Shown: one piece after another, positions 1 through 9,197 of the stretch
Layout: the number at the start of each line of letters is the position of its first letter
How positions within the stretch are numbered: position 1 is the stretch's first letter
Origin: Candidatus Methanimicrococcus labiotermitis
Lineage (GTDB): Archaea; Halobacteriota; Methanosarcinia; Methanosarcinales; Methanosarcinaceae
Assembly (NCBI GenBank): GCA_009784005.1
Contig: WRCE01000005.1
Span: 1-64,000, forward strand
Reading direction: 5' to 3'
DNA length: 64,000 nt
The notes under the pieces: generated by a model
Told to the model about the DNA's origin: nothing
Database searches by the model: none
The model's input: the letters and a program-made list of their open reading frames with translations, nothing else
Position numbers and translations under genes: made by a program

Positions 1-135
1 GAAACGAATAATCACGAAACGAATAATCACGAAACGAATAATCACGAAACGAATAATCACGAAACGAATAATCACGAAACGAATAATCACGAAACGAATA
101 ATCACGAAACGAATAATCACGAAGCGAATAATCAC
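1..135. repeat. 15-bp tandem repeat, 9 copies
   Basis: The unit GAAACGAATAATCAC is repeated nine times head to tail. Only the last copy has a change (GAAGCG), and the array probably continues beyond the left edge. There are no spacers, so it is not CRISPR. It lies upstream of egsA. The near identity of the copies suggests recent expansion. Confidence 0.95.
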
Positions 136-327
136 GATAGGAATTGGATTGAAATTAAACTGAAAATATCCGGGAAATACAAAAGTAAATGCTCACAGGT
201 TCTATTTAAAATCAGAATATAAATAATAAGCGAAATGCTGCAAACGCCGCAACCTATAGGTTTTATATTTAAACAATCATATTTGAATAAACTGAAACTG
301 TCAATAACGAAAGGGAACATGATAATT

Positions 328-1428
328 ATGAAATACGGCGATGACCAATGCAATCCTGCCGAATGGCGGGAAGATGAAAACCGTTCCATGAGATGGATGG
401 AATTTCCGCGGGAAGTTTTAATCGGAAAAGACGTTTTGAACGCGATTCCCGATGTCTTGAAAAAGCTGAAACTGAACGGCAAAGCGTTTATCGTCACCGG
501 CAAGAACACGGCGGATATTGCCGGAAAAATTATCGCAGGAAATATTGAAACCGCGGGCGGCCTTTCTGAAGTTTATGTATCCGACAAAGCTTCTCCCGAA
601 GAAGTTGAAAAGATTACGGAAGCGGGAAAAGCGTTTGAAGCGGACTGCTTCCTTGGTGTCGGCAGCGGCCGGTCCATTGATTTGGCAAAGCTGTCCTCCA
701 GAAACTGCGATGTTCCGTTTATCAGCGTCCCGACAGCCGCGTCGCACGACGGTATTGTTTCGTCGCGCGCTTCCATTCATTCTGACCATAAATCCAAATC
801 CGTGGACGCGCAAGCGCCCATTGCGGTGGTCGCCGACACGGAAATTATTGCAAAAGCGCCGTTTCGCCTCATGGCTGCCGGATGCGGCGACGTGATTTCA
901 AACTATTCATCCGTTTTGGACTGGGAACTCGCGTCCCGCCTCAAAAACGAACCGTTCAGCCGTTCTGCGTCTTTGATGGCTTACATGAGCGCCGACATGA
1001 TTTTAAACTCGGCGGAATTCATTCGCCCGGGACTGGAAAGCTCGGCGCGGATTACCATAAAAGCGCTCGTTCTCAGCGGCGCGGCAATGAGCGTTGCCGG
1101 GTCATCGCGGCCCGCGTCTGGCGCGGAACACATGTTCAGCCACGCGCTTGACCGAATCGCGAAAAAGCCGGCGCTTCATGGCGAACAATGCGCCGTCGGC
1201 TCGATTATGACAATGTACCTGCACGGCGGGAACTGGGAAAAAATCCGAAACGCGCTGATTCAAATCGGCGCGCCGACTTCCGCCCGCGAGATGGGCGTTT
1301 CCGACGAAGATATCATCGAAGCGCTGTTAAAAGCGCATTCAATCCGCCCCGAAAGGTATACAATCCTCGGCGGCGGGCTGACGCGGGAAGCCGCCGAAAA
1401 GACGGCCATGGTGACGAAAGTCATTTAA
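328..1428 (+). CDS. egsA: sn-glycerol-1-phosphate dehydrogenase
   Basis: This is the NAD(P)H-dependent enzyme that reduces dihydroxyacetone phosphate to sn-glycerol 1-phosphate, the backbone of archaeal membrane lipids, in the cytoplasm. The protein matches the family from MEFPREVLIGKDVL onward. It shows the dinucleotide-binding GVGSGRSIDLAK, the VPTAASHDGIVSSRASI stretch, and metal-binding histidines in GAEHMFSHALD and LHGEQCAVG. The frame is open from 235, but an ATG at 328 follows AAAGGG and gives 366 residues, near the usual 350-360. An ATG at 388 (MRWMEFP) is also possible. It appears monocistronic and is followed by a repeat-filled gap. Confidence 0.93.
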   Translation: MKYGDDQCNPAEWREDENRSMRWMEFPREVLIGKDVLNAIPDVLKKLKLNGKAFIVTGKNTADIAGKIIAGNIETAGGLSEVYVSDKASPEEVEKITEAGKAFEADCFLGVGSGRSIDLAKLSSRNCDVPFISVPTAASHDGIVSSRASIHSDHKSKSVDAQAPIAVVADTEIIAKAPFRLMAAGCGDVISNYSSVLDWELASRLKNEPFSRSASLMAYMSADMILNSAEFIRPGLESSARITIKALVLSGAAMSVAGSSRPASGAEHMFSHALDRIAKKPALHGEQCAVGSIMTMYLHGGNWEKIRNALIQIGAPTSAREMGVSDEDIIEALLKAHSIRPERYTILGGGLTREAAEKTAMVTKVI

Positions 1429-1465
1429 AGGCCGCAATAACAATAGTATAACGATGATATGACAG

Positions 1466-1558
1466 GATTACAGCAGAATTAATAACAGGATTACAGCAGA
1501 ATTAATAACAGGATTACAGCAGAATTAATAACAGGATTATAGCAGAATTAAATAACAG
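1466..1558. repeat. 23-bp tandem repeat, 4 copies
   Basis: Four head-to-tail copies of a 23-bp unit beginning GATTACAGCAG and ending TAATAACAG fill the gap between egsA and the UPF0179 gene. The last copy has one substitution and one inserted base. Confidence 0.93.
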
Positions 1559-1690
1559 AATTGTAACAAAAATCAGTTAAAAGGTCGTTACAACGAAAGT
1601 CATTTAAGAAGAACAAACGTTTTAGACAAAATGAAAAAAGAATCGATTCCGAAACCGAATCGATTTGACAATTATTCAAAGGATTTAATT

Positions 1691-2140
1691 ATGACAAACG
1701 CTGCCAAAATCACGGTTATCGGGAAACGCTTAGCAAAACCCGGCGAGACATTCATCTTTTTAGAAGAGCAGGCTGAATGTAAAAAATGCAAGATCCGCGG
1801 GACCTGCCTGAATTTAGACCCCGGCAGAAAATACGAGATTGTCGCCGTTCGGAATTCAACGCTTTTGAGCTGCGAGCTTCATGACGGCGGCGTTTTGGCA
1901 GTAAGCGTTAAGAACGCGCCGATTGAAGCGTATGTCGATTCCAAAAGGGCGGTAGAAGGCGCAAAGATTTCATTTGACCCCGTTAAAGTTAAAAACGAAG
2001 ACAGCGATGATACGCTGAACAATGAATTGTTCGCCCCGAAGGGACTCTTAAAAGGGGATAAATGTGTCGTTAAAGACGTTTTTGAAGGCGTTGAAAAAGA
2101 CGGAAAAACCTATAAGCGAGTAATCTTAGTTTTAGAATGA
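1691..2140 (+). CDS. UPF0179 family protein
   Basis: This is a small archaeal protein of the UPF0179 family, whose function is not known. Residues 1-149 run from MTNAAKITVIGKRLAKPG. A cysteine cluster CKKCKIRGTC near residue 30 suggests metal binding or a structural disulfide; this is inference. The frame is open upstream to 1631, but the ATG at 1691 follows AAAGGA and matches the family start. The C-terminal half is a beta-rich stretch ending KTYKRVILVLE. It is transcribed in the same direction as the DUF2150 gene, with a repeat-rich gap between. Confidence 0.82.
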   Translation: MTNAAKITVIGKRLAKPGETFIFLEEQAECKKCKIRGTCLNLDPGRKYEIVAVRNSTLLSCELHDGGVLAVSVKNAPIEAYVDSKRAVEGAKISFDPVKVKNEDSDDTLNNELFAPKGLLKGDKCVVKDVFEGVEKDGKTYKRVILVLE

Positions 2141-2146
2141 AATTTA

Positions 2147-2212
2147 ATGAAGCAGAATGAAATTAATGAAGCAGAATGTTATTAGAATGAAGCAGAATGA
2201 AATTAATGAAGA
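2147..2212. repeat. Imperfect AATGAAGCAGAATG repeat
   Basis: Three imperfect copies of an approximately 19-bp unit (AATGAAGCAGAATGAAATT) occupy the gap between the UPF0179 and DUF2150 genes. Confidence 0.8.
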
Positions 2213-2270
2213 ATAATTTGTCGTGTTAAATAAAGAGATTAAAGGGTTAAAAAGAGAAAAGGGTAAAATT

Positions 2271-2891
2271 ATGACGGAAAAATGTATGCCTTATTATGAA
2301 TTTTATTCAAAGTCCCGCTGGGACAACTGGATTTCACAAATAAAAGACTCCGGGTTTTCCCTTGAAAATGAAGAAAAGGCTGAAAAATGCGCGATGATTT
2401 TCGTGAACATGGCTGACGATGTCATTCTGTCGTGCCTGAAAATCGCCGCCCGTTTTGAAAAAGGCGTCATGGGCGAAGAAAGCGCGCTTGAAATTTTAGC
2501 GCAGATCCAAGACATTGTTTTGGCAGACGTTATGCCGATTTCAGAAGACGCCGACATCATGATTATGTCCGTTCAAGACTCGCTCAGCTGTTCGCTTGCC
2601 GGATTTGAATTGTATTTCCTGAATGATTACGAAAAAACAGCCGACATCAAGAAGATGATTAAAGAAGCCGGCGCCGCCGAAGAGAAAGAAGATATTGAGG
2701 AAGTTTTCCTCATTGTCGCGAAAATCGGCGCCATGGTCATTTCAGGCAAACCTTTTGATGAAGAATATTTAACAATCCTTCCCGAAGAAAGCATCGTCTC
2801 CGAATGGTTGGACGGTATTGATTCAATCGCCGCCGCCATGGTCGGAACCGACAGCTACAAAAACTTTGATGACGTCGACGACGAAGAATAA
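2271..2891 (+). CDS. DUF2150 family protein
   Basis: This is an acidic, mainly helical protein of about 206 residues that resembles the methanogen DUF2150 family, whose role is unknown. The start MTEKCMPYYEFYSKSRW was chosen over an upstream in-frame ATG at 2223 because the family begins with the EFYSKERW-like motif, and AAAGAGAAAAGGG lies just upstream. The protein has no membrane segment. The C-terminus is strongly acidic (NFDDVDDEE). The next gene downstream is convergent, with decayed repeats between. Confidence 0.7.
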   Translation: MTEKCMPYYEFYSKSRWDNWISQIKDSGFSLENEEKAEKCAMIFVNMADDVILSCLKIAARFEKGVMGEESALEILAQIQDIVLADVMPISEDADIMIMSVQDSLSCSLAGFELYFLNDYEKTADIKKMIKEAGAAEEKEDIEEVFLIVAKIGAMVISGKPFDEEYLTILPEESIVSEWLDGIDSIAAAMVGTDSYKNFDDVDDEE

Positions 2892-2989
2892 GAAAAAAAA
2901 ATTCGTCCGTCACCCTTTTACTTTTTTTTGGAATTTGAACGAGAAGTTTTACGCATCGGTTTTCGGCTGAACCGGCTTTGTTTTTGATT

Positions 2990-3123
2990 TACCGGCGCTT
3001 TCTTTTTCGGCTTTGGGAATTTACTTTTCAGCTTTAGAGATTTATTTTCAGCTTTAGAGATTTATTTTCAGCTTTGCCGCTTTCTTTTTCGGCTTTGGCA
3101 ACTTCTTTTTCGGCTTTAGAGAT
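2990..3123 (-). repeat. Decayed extension of the ScpB KAEKE repeat
   Basis: Downstream of the scpB stop, the minus strand continues to encode KAEKE-like units. Read in frame past the TAA at 3124-3126 it gives ISKAEKEVAKAEKE, and then the frame is lost with further copies of the same 12-18 bp motif (GCTTTAGAGATTTA type). The repeat array therefore extends beyond the present reading frame, through base changes and indels. This stretch is most simply a former or alternative tail of scpB. Confidence 0.75.
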
Positions 3124-4437
3124 TTACTTTTCAGCTTTTGCTCTTTCCTTTTCGGCTTTAGCGCGTTCTTTTTCGGCTTTAGCGCGTTCTTTTTCAGCTT
3201 TAGCAACTTCATCAGCAACTTCTTTTTCAGCTTTGGCGACTTCTTTTTCGGCTTTGGTGACTTCCTTTTCAGCTTTGACGTTTTCTCTTTCAGCTTTATC
3301 GATTTCTTTTAAACCGCCGATAACCGCGTCGTATTTGTCGCAGACGCGCTTGATTAAATTACCGGATTGGCTTTTGTGAGTGGGGAAAACCACTTCTCCC
3401 TTTTTGACTTTCTTGCCTTTGCTCGACGTGCCGTAATCCGGCGCCACGATTATGCCGTCTGTCGACAGCCCGATACCGAGTTCGCCGAGGATTTTGGCAG
3501 ACATTTCTGTTGCCGGACTTGCTTTTGTTTTAACCATCAGCGCCTTGTTGCGGTAAATCTCCAAAAGTTCCTTGAGGTCGTTGATGTTTTCTTCTTTCTT
3601 TGAATGTTTCCCGAAGCGCGAAAAGTCCTCGCCGAGTTCTTTTTCAATCAGGCGGATATCTTCGATTAAGTCGCTGAACGTGGTTGAAGACATTTCCAAA
3701 ACACGGCCGCCGTATGGCGGATTTAATTCTGAAAGGCGGTCGGCATAGCCTTTGGCTAAGACCAAAATGTCGGTGTCAACCAGAATTTTTAAATCCTCTT
3801 CTGACGGGCTGTACGGGTTGACGACTTTGTAATTTGTAATGCCGCACATGCGCATGAGAGACTCATACATTTCCGTCACAGCCAATCTCTTGAGGGGATT
3901 GAAACGAGAAATATCACTTTGGCCGCCGCCCGCCCTGAAAATTTCAACCATTTTGTTTCGGACTTCCGCCGAATCCGTTGACCCGAGACCGAAATACTCG
4001 GCAAACAGACGAGTCGTCGTCATCATTGTTGTTCGGCCGTGCGGTTTTAAGTCAACGAAACCGCGCTCATGCAATTCATTGATGTGATCGTAAGCGTTGG
4101 CGCCGCGCATTTCAACAACTTCCGCCTTTGTAATCGGCTGGTGGTAAGCGACAATCGACAACGTTTTCAGCTGCGGCGATGTCAGCTCTTTCGGCGCGAC
4201 GTCTTTCACTTTTTCAGCATACTCCGGCTTTATTTGCATCACGAAGCGGCCGGAAAGATCAGCGATTTCAATACCGGAATGACGGTCTTCGTATTCCTTT
4301 TTCAAATCGGCGGTCAAACGCGTGACTTCTTTTTTGCCGAGGCCGGAAATCTTCATGAGGGTCTCTGTCGTCACCGTGCTGCCGGCGGCAAACAAAGCCG
4401 CTTCGATAATTTGTTTTGCGGTATTCTCATCTGTCAT
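3124..4437 (-). CDS. scpB: Segregation and condensation protein B
   Basis: ScpB is the winged-helix partner of the SMC-ScpA condensin that organises and segregates the chromosome. Residues 1 to about 200 match the family (AALFAAGSTVTTETLMKISG, SIVAYHQPITKAEVVEMRG, FAEYFGLG). The region after about 200 is a longer archaeal extension. The last 60 residues are a repetitive KAEKE/AKAEKER array, expected to form a highly charged single helix. The usual ScpB is about 180-250 residues, so the 437-residue length is unusual. It lies 67 bp downstream of scpA on the same strand and is probably in the smc-scpA-scpB operon. The stop is an ochre codon within the repeat. Confidence 0.9.
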   Translation of the reverse strand: MTDENTAKQIIEAALFAAGSTVTTETLMKISGLGKKEVTRLTADLKKEYEDRHSGIEIADLSGRFVMQIKPEYAEKVKDVAPKELTSPQLKTLSIVAYHQPITKAEVVEMRGANAYDHINELHERGFVDLKPHGRTTMMTTTRLFAEYFGLGSTDSAEVRNKMVEIFRAGGGQSDISRFNPLKRLAVTEMYESLMRMCGITNYKVVNPYSPSEEDLKILVDTDILVLAKGYADRLSELNPPYGGRVLEMSSTTFSDLIEDIRLIEKELGEDFSRFGKHSKKEENINDLKELLEIYRNKALMVKTKASPATEMSAKILGELGIGLSTDGIIVAPDYGTSSKGKKVKKGEVVFPTHKSQSGNLIKRVCDKYDAVIGGLKEIDKAERENVKAEKEVTKAEKEVAKAEKEVADEVAKAEKERAKAEKERAKAEKERAKAEK

Positions 4438-4504
4438 AACAATCAGTCAAATGAACGGTTGATGCGCTTTCCCGATAGTGAAATCCGTTCGTTATAATTT
4501 GAAT

Positions 4505-5620
4505 TCATGATTCCGCCGAATCGGCTTCAATCGGCATTCCGGTTTCGTCGGCGATTTTGTTTTCAAAAGCGACGTCAAAGGGATAAATGAACAAGGTGCC
4601 GTACATTTCTTTTTGGTGCAAAACGATTTCTTTCATTGACGTCAGGAACAAAAGCGTGATGTAGTCCATGATACGGTCAGCGCCGTCGATTTCAAAGAGT
4701 TCGTCCAGCGTCACGAATTCCTGTTTCGTGAAGAGGCGCCTTAAAAGTTCCAAAAGCGTGCCGGTCCTTCTCAGAATCGCTTCATCGTGCGCGATGTTTA
4801 ACACGTCTTTTGTTGTCAATTCGATGTCAATGTAACGGCGCGAGCTTTCCGCTTTTAAGTGCTCTTTTCTTTTGATGACATCTTTTTCCGCTTTTTTCAG
4901 CTCTTCGATCAGCTCTTTCAGCGTGACCGGGCGGCGGGCGGACCGGCGAACAGGAAGAAGCGGCATGTTGAATTCATCGATGTTAAATTCTTCCTCGATA
5001 TCGCTGTCTTCATACAATTCTTCTAAAATTTCTTCCTCTTCCAAAAAAAGACCGGTCGATTTCATTCGAAGCAAAACGCATGAGTACAAAAGCGTTCGGC
5101 CGGAGATGCGAAGGTCCATCTGCTGGAGCTCTTCGATTTTGTTTAAAAACGTGTCCGTGACGTGAACAATATCAATGTTCCACGGGTCAATCTTGCCGTT
5201 TTTAGCAAGTTCGACGAGAATTTCAATCGGCTCGTTGCCGATAAATGATGAAAAGTCAAGAGCGTCAACATTAATACCGCTGTCGGCCAAGCTGGCGCCG
5301 AGTGAATCAATGAAGTAAAATTTTGCATTTTCGTTTTTCATATTTCCTTCATCTCCGTTTCTTTTCATGGCAGTACGGTCATTTCTGTCCATAGCGTCAT
5401 GGTCATTTCTATCCATATCATCATGACCAGTGTTTCTGTCCATATCATCATGACCGGTATTTCTGTCCATATCATCATGACCGGTATTTCTGTCCATATC
5501 ATCATGACCGGTGTTTCTTTTCATATCATCATGGTCAATGTTTCTGTTCCGATTTTTATTTTTGCCGGCTTTATCATTGACGCGGTCATCAATAAATAAT
5601 TGACTGATAACTGAACTCAT
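4505..5620 (-). CDS. scpA: Segregation and condensation protein A (kleisin) with repeat N-terminus
   Basis: ScpA is the kleisin that bridges SMC heads. The conserved kleisin begins near residue 130 (EPIEILVELAKNGKIDPWNIDIVHVTDTFL) and continues through SGRTLLYSCVLLRMKS to a C-terminal winged-helix-like region. It is preceded by about 125 residues that are not part of the family, including a 9-residue unit GHDDMDRNT repeated about four times with degenerate copies either side. The start ATG overlaps the smc stop as ATGA, so the extension should be translated by coupling to smc. An internal start closer to the core cannot be excluded: MKRNGDEGNMKNENAKFYF contains two Met codons. Confidence 0.9.
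   Translation of the reverse strand: MSSVISQLFIDDRVNDKAGKNKNRNRNIDHDDMKRNTGHDDMDRNTGHDDMDRNTGHDDMDRNTGHDDMDRNDHDAMDRNDRTAMKRNGDEGNMKNENAKFYFIDSLGASLADSGINVDALDFSSFIGNEPIEILVELAKNGKIDPWNIDIVHVTDTFLNKIEELQQMDLRISGRTLLYSCVLLRMKSTGLFLEEEEILEELYEDSDIEEEFNIDEFNMPLLPVRRSARRPVTLKELIEELKKAEKDVIKRKEHLKAESSRRYIDIELTTKDVLNIAHDEAILRRTGTLLELLRRLFTKQEFVTLDELFEIDGADRIMDYITLLFLTSMKEIVLHQKEMYGTLFIYPFDVAFENKIADETGMPIEADSAES
5385..5535. repeat. 27-bp tandem repeat inside scpA
   Basis: The unit encodes GHDDMDRNT on the minus strand and is present in about four near-identical copies (TCCATATCATCATGACC core), with degraded copies towards 5385. The 27-bp length keeps the reading frame. Confidence 0.9.
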
Positions 5621-8600
5621 GTTGATTTCACTCCCGTGATGCTTGTTATGCCTTCCATTTGGGTGACGCCGATAATTCTGTCCGACTGCTCAAGCATCGG
5701 TTTCCTGAGCGAAATCACAACAAACTGTGCCTCGCTCGCGGATTTATCGATACGCGCCGCGACTCGTTCGACATTCCAGCCGTCTAAGTTCTGGTCAACC
5801 TCGTCAAAAACATAAAACGGCGCCGGCCGGTAACTTTGAATGGCGATGATAAACGCGAGGGCCGTTAAACTCTTCTCGCCGCCCGACATCGCTTCCAGAC
5901 GGAGAATATTTTTGCCCTTGGGCTGCGCGTGAAGAATCATGCCGCCGGCAAACGGGTCATGCGGATTTTCCAAAAGCAATTCGCCGTGGCCGTCAGCCAA
6001 TTCAAAAAAGACTTCCGTGAAATGTTTGTTAATCCCGCTGTAGGCTTCCATAAACGTGTCATGCTTTAACTTCTCGTACTGGTCGATGCGGGCCAAAAGC
6101 TCCTCGCGCTCGGAAAAGAGCGTATCGCGGCGCCCGGTCAACGTTTCTTGGCGGGCGTTGACTTCATCGTATTCATCAATCGCGCGCATATTCACCGGCT
6201 CAAGCGACAGCATCTCTTTTTCAAGGGCTTCGATTGTGATGTAAACGGTGTGATAAGACGGAATATCCTCATCGCAGGCGGCTGTGTCCAGTCCCCTTTC
6301 TCTCACTTCGTTGGATAAGTCAATGTATTGCTTCTCAAGCGTCGTCTTTGTCAAAGCGCAGGAATCTTTGTGGCGCTTGACCTCTTCAAAGGAGAAGCGG
6401 ATTTTGTCCAATTTGCGGCGCGCGTCTTCGGCTTTCTGCTCCGTCGCTTCTCTTTTTTCTCTCAATTCTTTTAACTCGTTTGAAATCTCAATTTCACGGG
6501 CTTCATTTTGCTGCTGCATTTTCAGATAGCCGTCAATCTCCGCCCAAAGCGCGGTCATGCTGTCTTTGCCCGTTCTTTTCCTTTCGTCAAGCTCTTCGAT
6601 GTCTTTTTTCGTCTCGCTTATTATGTCTTCTGCGTGTTTCTTTGAGAGCTCAAGAGCGTTCATGTCTGATTTGATATCGGCGGCCCTCTCTTTCAAACGC
6701 CGGATCTCATCATCGACCCGCTGCGCTTTTTTGCGGAACTCTTCCAACTCGGGGTCGTTTAATTCGGCATCGATTTCTTTAATCTCCGCTTCCAGGACTT
6801 TTTGTTCTTCCTCTTTGACAAGGCGCCGTTCAATCACGTCGTTCATCTCGTTTTTCAGCCGGACGCGCTCTTCGCCCAAAGCGTCAAGACTGCCCTGCTT
6901 GGATTCCAAAATTTCAGTCAGGCGGCTTTCGCGGTCCTTGATTTCTTCGATTCGCATTTCCTTCTTGGAAATTTCATTTGAAATCGCGTTGATGCGCTTG
7001 CCGGACGACGATATTTTGCCATCCAAATCATCCAGTTTTGTAATCAGTTCCGCGCGCTTCTTGTAAATCTCGCGGATTTCGGAACTCAAAGAATCCAAAC
7101 GGTCACGTTCTGTTGCCGCAAACGACACGCGGGATTTTTGAGAAACGGAACCGCCAATCATCGCGCCGCTTTTCTCAAGCGTATCGCCGTCAAGTGTCAC
7201 CATTCTGTATCTGCCCAGAGACCGGCGCGCGTTTTCAAGCGTGTCAATCACAACGGTATCTCGAAAAACATACCAAAACGCCGATTCGTATTCCGTTTCA
7301 TAATCAATCAAATCAACGGCGTATCCGATAAATCCGGGCGCTTTGACTTCAGGAAGGCCTCTCCTTTGTTCCATCTTACTGAGAGGTAAAAACGTTGCGC
7401 GGCCGAGGTTTTTGCGCTTCAGGTAATTAATCGCGTGTTCCGCGTCGGCATCCGTTTCAACAATGATTGCCTGCATTTTCGCGCCGGCGGCAATCTCCAA
7501 AGCTTTGGCGTATTCGGGGTCAGCGCTGCCCAAATTCGCGACGGCGCCGATAATGCCGTACAGTTCTTCCTTCTTGGCGGCCTTTAAAACTTCTTCAACG
7601 GCCTGCGTGTATGTGCTGCCGACTTCGGTTGCCCGAACGCGAGCTTCGATGACGCCGTATTCTTTTTCTTTGACCGAAGCCTGATCTTCCAGCTTTTTCT
7701 TGTCATCGGAAAGTCTTTTATGCGCCGATTCAAGGTCATCGACATCTTTTTTGAGTTTGTCGGATTCTTCAATAAGTTTAGAAATGTCATATTCCGCAAT
7801 TTTCGTGTCGCTTTCCGCGTTTTTTGCATTGTCTTTCGCTTCGGTGATTTCATCTTCGATGTCTTTGACTTCCGATGCTTTGCGGCGAAGCGCGTCGGTT
7901 AAGCGGTCTTCGTCGCGAATAAGCTGATTCTTATCGTTTTTTACCGTCTCCAACTCGTCGCGCTTTTGATTTGAAATGGTTGTCTGTTCCGAGAATTTTT
8001 GGTCGATTTCAGCGATTTTGGAAGCCAGTATGATTTTTTCGGCGTTTCGGTCCGATTGTTCCTTTAAGACAGCCTGCTCTTTTCTCAGTTCTTCTGCCAG
8101 AGCTTCCTCATGTTCCTGAATTTCTTTTTTGCGGCCGTCGATTTTGACAAATAAGTCTCTGCGCTTGGCGTCAAACCCGTTTTCTTCGCGTTCCAAAACG
8201 CCGATGCTTTCTTTCGCCCGCGCGATTTGGCCTTTGATTTCTTCAACCTCTTTCTTGATGCGGATTTGCTCGTCTTCTCCTTTTTGGCGGATTTCGGTGT
8301 TCAACGCCGTCAGTTCGGCTTCCGTTTCGCCCAGCTCGGTTTCGCGTTCTCTGATTTTTTCTTCCGTTTCGGATTCCAAAGATTCGTATTTCGCGATTTC
8401 GTTTTCCACATTCGCTAATTCGGTTTTGGCGTCCTTTAATTTGGATAAAATCAAATACCCTTCATATTTTTTCTTCTCTTCGCGAAGCATTCGGTATTTA
8501 AGAGCGTGCTCTCTCTCGGATGACAGGCGGTCGAGCTGTATTTTGACTTCTTCAATGATAATATCGATTTTTTCAATTTGCTCTTTGACAATATCCAGCT

Positions 8601-9147
8601 CGCCCAGCGATTTTTGTTTCTTTTCATCAAATTCCGCGACGCCCGCGATTTCATCAATGATTTTGCGGCGTTCAATCGGGCTCATTTTGGCTGTAATTTG
8701 AGAAATATCGCCTTGCATGACAACGTTGTAACCTTCAGGCATGACGCCCGCTTTTCCGAGAAGTTCGTGCACTTCGGTTAAGCTGACGGCTTTGCCGTTA
8801 AAATAGAAATAGCTGTAATAGCCGGACTTCGTTTGTTTAATTTTTCGCGAAATTTCAAACTCATCCGCTTCGACCGGCGCTTTGCGGTCGCTGTTGTCAA
8901 AAGTAATTGTGACCTGAGCGAATTCGGGTTGTTTGGATTTGGAGTCGTTGAAAATCAAATCTGTCAATTTTTCGGCGCGCATGGTTTTTGACCCGGACAG
9001 ACCGAGAGCAAAAAGTATTCCGTCGATGATGTTGGACTTCCCGCTGCCGTTGGGTCCGGAAATGGCTGTAAATCCTTCACAAAACGGTATCTTGACCCGT
9101 TTGCCGAAGGATTTGAAATTGACAAATTCTATTTCTTTGATAAACAC
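5617..9147 (-). CDS. smc: Chromosome segregation protein SMC
   Basis: This is the ATPase of the archaeal condensin. The 1176-residue length is typical. Residues 31-39 hold the Walker A GPNGSGKSN. Long coiled coils lie on both sides of a hinge near residues 515-680 (YGIIGAVANLG, GRYRMVTLDGDTLEKSGAMIGGS). The C-terminal head carries the signature motif MSGGEKSLTALAF and a Walker B ending FYVFDEVDQNLD. The start MFIKEIEFVNFKSFGK is the canonical SMC start. It is followed by scpA with a 4-bp ATGA overlap and preceded by a 50-bp gap after an uncharacterised gene, which suggests one transcript. Confidence 0.97.
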   Translation of the reverse strand: MFIKEIEFVNFKSFGKRVKIPFCEGFTAISGPNGSGKSNIIDGILFALGLSGSKTMRAEKLTDLIFNDSKSKQPEFAQVTITFDNSDRKAPVEADEFEISRKIKQTKSGYYSYFYFNGKAVSLTEVHELLGKAGVMPEGYNVVMQGDISQITAKMSPIERRKIIDEIAGVAEFDEKKQKSLGELDIVKEQIEKIDIIIEEVKIQLDRLSSEREHALKYRMLREEKKKYEGYLILSKLKDAKTELANVENEIAKYESLESETEEKIRERETELGETEAELTALNTEIRQKGEDEQIRIKKEVEEIKGQIARAKESIGVLEREENGFDAKRRDLFVKIDGRKKEIQEHEEALAEELRKEQAVLKEQSDRNAEKIILASKIAEIDQKFSEQTTISNQKRDELETVKNDKNQLIRDEDRLTDALRRKASEVKDIEDEITEAKDNAKNAESDTKIAEYDISKLIEESDKLKKDVDDLESAHKRLSDDKKKLEDQASVKEKEYGVIEARVRATEVGSTYTQAVEEVLKAAKKEELYGIIGAVANLGSADPEYAKALEIAAGAKMQAIIVETDADAEHAINYLKRKNLGRATFLPLSKMEQRRGLPEVKAPGFIGYAVDLIDYETEYESAFWYVFRDTVVIDTLENARRSLGRYRMVTLDGDTLEKSGAMIGGSVSQKSRVSFAATERDRLDSLSSEIREIYKKRAELITKLDDLDGKISSSGKRINAISNEISKKEMRIEEIKDRESRLTEILESKQGSLDALGEERVRLKNEMNDVIERRLVKEEEQKVLEAEIKEIDAELNDPELEEFRKKAQRVDDEIRRLKERAADIKSDMNALELSKKHAEDIISETKKDIEELDERKRTGKDSMTALWAEIDGYLKMQQQNEAREIEISNELKELREKREATEQKAEDARRKLDKIRFSFEEVKRHKDSCALTKTTLEKQYIDLSNEVRERGLDTAACDEDIPSYHTVYITIEALEKEMLSLEPVNMRAIDEYDEVNARQETLTGRRDTLFSEREELLARIDQYEKLKHDTFMEAYSGINKHFTEVFFELADGHGELLLENPHDPFAGGMILHAQPKGKNILRLEAMSGGEKSLTALAFIIAIQSYRPAPFYVFDEVDQNLDGWNVERVAARIDKSASEAQFVVISLRKPMLEQSDRIIGVTQMEGITSITGVKST

Positions 9148-9197
9148 TGCTTAATCTCCCGTGAGCGCTTTCCCCTCAAGTTCAATTTTTATTCGTT

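Noticed and set aside
1-135. Possible CRISPR array (also considered for 43148-43295 and 48178-48260)
   Set aside because: The copies are directly adjacent with no unique spacers, the units differ between loci and no cas genes are present.
3124-3126. Possible recoded stop (pyrrolysine-type) in scpB
   Set aside because: The codon is TAA, not TAG, and the frame is soon lost downstream, so readthrough is not supported.
3074-3379. Plus-strand frame rich in FSALA repeats
   Set aside because: It is the antisense of the ScpB KAEKE repeat.
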